Shown: positions 60,917 to 64,000 of the stretch, piece after piece
How positions within the stretch are numbered: the first letter of the stretch is position 1
How the letters are laid out: each line of letters opens with the position of its first letter
DNA from: JAPKZH01 sp964537875
GTDB taxonomy: Bacteria; Acidobacteriota; Aminicenantia; Aminicenantales; UBA4085
DNA length: 64,000 nucleotides
NCBI GenBank assembly: GCA_964537875.1
Contig: CAZIDN010000008.1
Coordinates: forward strand, 28,987 to 92,986
Direction of reading: 5' to 3'
The notes under the pieces: generated by a model
What the model saw: only the letters and a program-made list of their open reading frames with translations
What the model was told of the DNA's origin: nothing
Database searches by the model: none
Program-made: the position numbers and the translations under genes

Positions 60917-61657
60917 CTACATATACATACCGCCGTTCAGATGGATGACTTGGCCCGTGATGTAGGCGGCTTCATCCGAACAGAGGAACTTGACCGCATG
61001 CGCCACTTCGCGAGGCTCTCCGAACCTCTGCATAGGGATGAGGTCAATGAACATTTTCTTGACGTGCTCCGGAAGGCTGCCGGTCATGGGGGTCGCAATA
61101 TAGCCCGGGGCCACGCAGTTGACCGTGATCCCACGGGACGCGACTTCCCGCGCCAGCGACTTGCTGAACCCGACCAGGCCCGCTTTTGAAGCGGCATAGT
61201 TTGCCTGCCCGGCATTCCCCATCAGCCCGACCACCGAGGAGAGATTGACGATCCTCCCGGAGCGGCTGCTGACCATGTGCCTGACGACCGCCTTGGAGAA
61301 GTTGAAAACGCCCTTGAGGTTCACGGCGATGACGGCGTCCCAGTCGTCCTCCTTCATCCGCATCAAGAGGGCGTCCCGGGTGATGCCGGCGTTGTTGATG
61401 AGATGGTCGATCTTGCCGAACTCCTTGATGACGGCATCCACGACGCCCGTCACCTGGTCGAGCTTGGCAACGTCGGCCTGGAAAACTGCCGCTTTTCCCC
61501 CCTGTCCGGCGATCTTCCCGGCAACTTCATCCAGCTTGGCCTTTTGAATATCGACGAGGATGACGGTCGCCGCGGCCTGGGCAAATTCGACGGCGATGGC
61601 TTCTCCGATCCCTTGGGAAGCGCCGGTGATCAAGGAAACCATGCCCTGGAAGATCAT
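60917..61657 (-). CDS. fabG: 3-oxoacyl-[acyl-carrier-protein] reductase
   Basis: A 246-residue short-chain dehydrogenase using NADPH. SLITGASQGIGEAIAVEFAQ is the nucleotide loop, LINNAGITRDALLMRM is the NNAG region, and NLSSVVGLMGNAGQANYAAS with the following K gives the S-Y-K triad. The ATG follows the plsX stop directly (TAA ATG), so translation is coupled. Confidence 0.96.
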   Translation of the reverse strand: MIFQGMVSLITGASQGIGEAIAVEFAQAAATVILVDIQKAKLDEVAGKIAGQGGKAAVFQADVAKLDQVTGVVDAVIKEFGKIDHLINNAGITRDALLMRMKEDDWDAVIAVNLKGVFNFSKAVVRHMVSSRSGRIVNLSSVVGLMGNAGQANYAASKAGLVGFSKSLAREVASRGITVNCVAPGYIATPMTGSLPEHVKKMFIDLIPMQRFGEPREVAHAVKFLCSDEAAYITGQVIHLNGGMYM

Positions 61658-62671
61658 TTACGCTTTCGCTCCTCCGACCGCATGGGCCGACCTGCCGATC
61701 TCCTGCTGGATCTTTTCCTGGACACGGTTCACGACGAAATCCCTGGCCAGCCGGATGGCGTTCTTCACGGCATTCGGGTTGGACCGGCCGTGGCCGATGA
61801 TGCAAACCCCGTTCAGGCCCAGAAGATGGGCGCCGCCGTACTCCGAATAATCCATTTTCTTAAAAAGGCTCTTCAGGTTCCTTTTCATGAGAAAGAACCC
61901 GACCCTGGCCAGGAGGTTTTTTGTGATCTCCCGGCGGGCCAGGGAGAAGAGCGTCTCCATGACACCTTCGGTCGCCTTCAGGGCGACATTTCCGGTAAAG
62001 CCGTCGCTGACGATGATATCCGCTTTCCCGGAATAAAGATCTTTGCCTTCGACGTTGCCGATAAAATTCAGAGGAGAGGCATGAAGCCTGCCAAAGGCTT
62101 CCTTAGTCAAGTCGTTGCCCTTGGTTTTCTCTTCGCCGATGCTCATCAGGCCGATGCTGGGATTCCGTAATCCCATGATCTGCTCCATGAAGACCTTGCC
62201 CATGACGGCAAATTGTTCCAGGTCGCGGGGCCGGCAGTTGGCATTGGCGCCTACATCGAGGAGCAGGGTGAAGCCCTTCAGGGTAGGGACGAGGAGCGCC
62301 AGCGCCGGCTTATCGACACCCTGGAGGGCGCCCAGGATCTCCCGCGAGATATACACGACGGCTGCTGTGTTGCCTGTGCTGACAAAGGCGTCAGCCCGGC
62401 CGTCCTTGACGAGCTCGGCGCCGATCCGGATGGAGGATTTCTTCTTTCTCCGGATCGAGAAGACCTCTTCGCCCATGCCGATGGCCTCGGGCGCATCGAG
62501 GATTGTGATCTTGGGACCGCGGTATCCGATCCGGTCGAACTCTCTTTTTATGAGGGACTCGACACCGACAAGGACCACGTCCAGGTTGAAGTCTTCGGCG
62601 GCCTGGACAGCGCCCCGGACCGTGATTTTAGGGCCAAAGTCTCCCCCCATGGCGTCGACGGCGATTTTCAT
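61658..62671 (-). CDS. plsX: Phosphate acyltransferase PlsX
   Basis: A 337-residue enzyme that makes acyl phosphate from acyl-ACP for phospholipid synthesis. KIAVDAMGGDFGPKITVRGA is the family N-terminus, and FVSTGNTAAVVYIS, LLDVGANANCRPRDLEQFA and LVKDG are further marks. The ATG at 62671 has GGAGG six bases before it; the longer ORF overlaps rpmF. Follows rpmF by 13 nt. Confidence 0.95.
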   Translation of the reverse strand: MKIAVDAMGGDFGPKITVRGAVQAAEDFNLDVVLVGVESLIKREFDRIGYRGPKITILDAPEAIGMGEEVFSIRRKKKSSIRIGAELVKDGRADAFVSTGNTAAVVYISREILGALQGVDKPALALLVPTLKGFTLLLDVGANANCRPRDLEQFAVMGKVFMEQIMGLRNPSIGLMSIGEEKTKGNDLTKEAFGRLHASPLNFIGNVEGKDLYSGKADIIVSDGFTGNVALKATEGVMETLFSLARREITKNLLARVGFFLMKRNLKSLFKKMDYSEYGGAHLLGLNGVCIIGHGRSNPNAVKNAIRLARDFVVNRVQEKIQQEIGRSAHAVGGAKA

Positions 62672-62684
62672 CTTGAGCCTCCGG

Positions 62685-62867
62685 CTATTCTTCGGCTTCT
62701 TTAATGACCTGTCGGCCGCGATAGTGCCCGCATTCCGGGCAGGCCCGGTGGGGCAGTTTCGGGGTTCCGCAATTGGCACACACGGAAAAGGAGGGCATCA
62801 CCAGAGCGTCATGTGCCCGGCGGCGTCCCTTTCGGGAATGTGAGTGTCTTCGTTTTGGATTAGGCAT
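62685..62867 (-). CDS. rpmF: 50S ribosomal protein L32 (zinc-ribbon form)
   Basis: A 60-residue protein. MPNPKRRHSHSRKGRRRAHD is standard; VCANCGTPKLPHRACPECGH gives two CxxC pairs, so this is the zinc-binding (C+) form. Adjacent to the DUF177 gene (start directly after its stop), the usual order. Confidence 0.97.
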   Translation of the reverse strand: MPNPKRRHSHSRKGRRRAHDALVMPSFSVCANCGTPKLPHRACPECGHYRGRQVIKEAEE

Positions 62868-63386
62868 TTAACTCTTATCTTTCATGAAATATTTTAATTT
62901 TCCCAACCGGCCTTCGGGCTCCTTGACCAGGCAGCCGCAGTTTCCACCGTGCCGGGCCTGGCCGCACACGGCGCAGATGCCCTCGCACCTCTCGGAGCAG
63001 AGGGGCTTGGACGGAAAGGTCAGGTTCAATTGCTCTAGAATGACTTCACGAAGGTCGATGTGATGACTCTTGTAGAATATCTTGTCCAGGTCTTCATCCT
63101 CCAGCTCATCCTTCATCTCATGGACATCCTCAGGAAGAAAAACGAGGTCGAACCGGGAATCGACGGCAAACTCAAAGGGGGCCAGGCACCGGCTGCAGAC
63201 AAGGCTCAGACAGGTCGTGATCCGCCCCTTGACCATGACCTCTTCGCCGATTCTTTTGATCGTCAGCTCGCCATGGACCGGCTGGAGGAAGACGGCGTCC
63301 TCTTCGATCAGGTCGATGTTCGGAAAATCGAAATTCCGGCTCACCTTCAGGCCTTCTTTGGGCAGTTTATCGATATCGATGATCAT
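62868..63386 (-). CDS. DUF177 (YceD-family) protein, rRNA accumulation
   Basis: A 172-residue YceD-like protein that in plants and E. coli affects 23S rRNA levels. The core has CLSLVCSRCLAPFEFAVDSR with a CxxC pair and FDLVFLPED. The C-terminal third carries more cysteines (CSERCEGICAVCGQA, GGNCGC), suggesting a second metal site. AGGAAAAA lies before the ATG. Confidence 0.9.
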   Translation of the reverse strand: MIIDIDKLPKEGLKVSRNFDFPNIDLIEEDAVFLQPVHGELTIKRIGEEVMVKGRITTCLSLVCSRCLAPFEFAVDSRFDLVFLPEDVHEMKDELEDEDLDKIFYKSHHIDLREVILEQLNLTFPSKPLCSERCEGICAVCGQARHGGNCGCLVKEPEGRLGKLKYFMKDKS

Positions 63387-63409
63387 TTTTTTCCTAATAA
63401 GTTTGATTT

Positions 63410-63437
63410 ATTATACCAATTCGCCGTTCTTTGTCAA
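63410..63437 (-). promoter_or_regulatory. Promoter for the DUF177-rpmF-plsX-fabG-acpP-fabF operon
   Basis: On the minus strand TTGACA (63432-63437) and TATAAT (63410-63415), spacer 16 nt, both perfect consensus. Start would be near 63403, 17 nt before the ATG. Confidence 0.8.
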
Positions 63438-63719
63438 TAATTCGGCCACGCCTGAGCTTCCAACTCTTTGATTTCTCTTGAGTTGCCGGTCCGGCCCTTT
63501 CCCCATGTCGTTCAGACTACACTATTCCCACACAATATATATTTATTTGTCATTTGGCGCCTTATTCTTTATCGCCGGGCGAGGACGGATTGGCAAGAAA
63601 ACACGAAGCAAAGAGCTTTGACAAGGAAAAAAGCGCCCATGGCGCCGGCCGCTTTCTCGATTAGCTGGGCGAGGGGCGAGTCCCGTAGAAAGCCGTCCGC
63701 TTTTTATAAGGTCGGAAAG

Positions 63720-63870
63720 AAGAATTAAGATTTTAGGTTCTCTTCCATTTCGTATGGGGAAAATTGTATGGGAAACGATCCGGAAACGGCCTTGCTCCCC
63801 AACCGGGTTTTTCACGCCGTTCCCGAGCCCCCCTTCTCGGCGGCTCAGAACTCGCTTCCCGGCCTTGATT
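63720..63870 (-). repeat. Structured element R2, copy 3 (half element, reversed)
   Basis: On the minus strand this repeats the right half of copy 2: the GGCGTGAAAAA...GGGGAGCAA strand (63792-63818), the CCGGAT...GTTTCCC arm and the AATCTTAATTCTT flank (63720-63735). The matching left motif is absent, so this copy is truncated or rearranged. Confidence 0.65.
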
Positions 63871-63899
63871 TTACGGCCAATCTCCATGTCCATAAAGGA

Positions 63900-63950
63900 T
63901 TCATCGGATCATGCTCCTTGGAAGGAAGGCAGAGAGCGAAGCGAACGTTG
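63900..63950 (+). repeat. Segment shared with element R3
   Basis: Resembles 23311-23361 along 51 nt (about 8 differences), including TTCATCG, ATGCTCC and GGCAGAGAGCGAAGCGA. It runs on towards the end of the window. The remaining bases 63951-64000 show nothing named. Confidence 0.65.
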
Positions 63951-64000
63951 ATTATATGAAAGCGCCGCCGATAATCCATTAGAATGGTGGATAAAGGAGG

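Noticed and set aside
1..64000. CRISPR array, prophage, insertion sequence
   Set aside because: No evenly spaced direct repeats with spacers, and no transposase, integrase or phage gene found. The repeats seen are foldback elements, not arrays.

Overview
The window looks like a chromosomal segment of a Gram-negative bacterium of moderately high GC. LpxD points to lipid A and an outer membrane. There are almost no mobile genes, gene packing is tight with many 4-25 nt overlaps, and the intergenic spaces hold large structured repeats. An acidobacterial or Aminicenantes-like source would fit the gene mix (archaeal-type phosphoglycerate mutase, cyclic-2,3-diphosphoglycerate-synthetase-like GTPase beside carbamate kinase, short PheT). 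That assignment is inference; no rRNA is present to test it.

Layout. 1-3615 (+): tail of an operon with an unrecognised partial gene, a peptide-type ABC exporter and an NTP_transf_5-type nucleotidyltransferase, possibly the end of a peptide-maturation cluster. 3680-5940 (+): polysaccharide export protein, PHP-type phosphatase and a small secreted or anchored protein, closed by a terminator. 6348-11565 (-): exported glycosidase-like protein, TPR lipoprotein-like protein and a papain-family protease. 11945-13689 (+): F0 part of an ATP synthase (AtpZ, AtpI-like, a, c), with a c subunit carrying a Na+-type site; then BrkB-like protein and LpxD. 15771-17926 (-): TrxB, TrxA and a half-length glycogen synthase.

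18310-33834 (-) is one long head-to-tail block: thrS, infC (AUU start), rpmI, rplT, pheS, pheT, a ZapB-like coiled coil, zapA, rny, ymdB-like, xseA, xseB, polyprenyl synthase, dxs, tlyA, nadK. It joins translation, cell division, RNA decay, DNA repair and isoprenoid synthesis. A tRNA-Val lies just upstream. 34266-40663 (+): phosphodiesterase plus a small basic protein, then a cDPG-synthetase-like GTPase, carbamate kinase, ornithine carbamoyltransferase and a large unknown protein. 41023-51799 (-): guaA, dnaE, a pseudo-receiver protein, birA, coaX, an unknown gene, rnr and an orphan SelB-type winged-helix protein, all apparently driven by the guaA promoter. 51918-56971 (+): apgM, an AMIN/amidase, a DUF362 protein and a membrane polyferredoxin; 56973-58747 (-) is etfBA. 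59384-63386 (-): DUF177, rpmF, plsX, fabG, acpP, fabF.

The most unusual content is between the genes. At least two families of intergenic elements (R1: three copies; R2: three copies, one of them half-length) have junction motifs that are conserved between copies, while the flanking helices differ completely in sequence yet remain complementary, with many differences being G-U wobbles. A third, related-looking structured element (R3) sits between xseA and xseB. This pattern of conserved junctions with covarying stems is what a structured RNA (or a hairpin-type mobile element) would leave, and I do not recognise any of the three as a described family.
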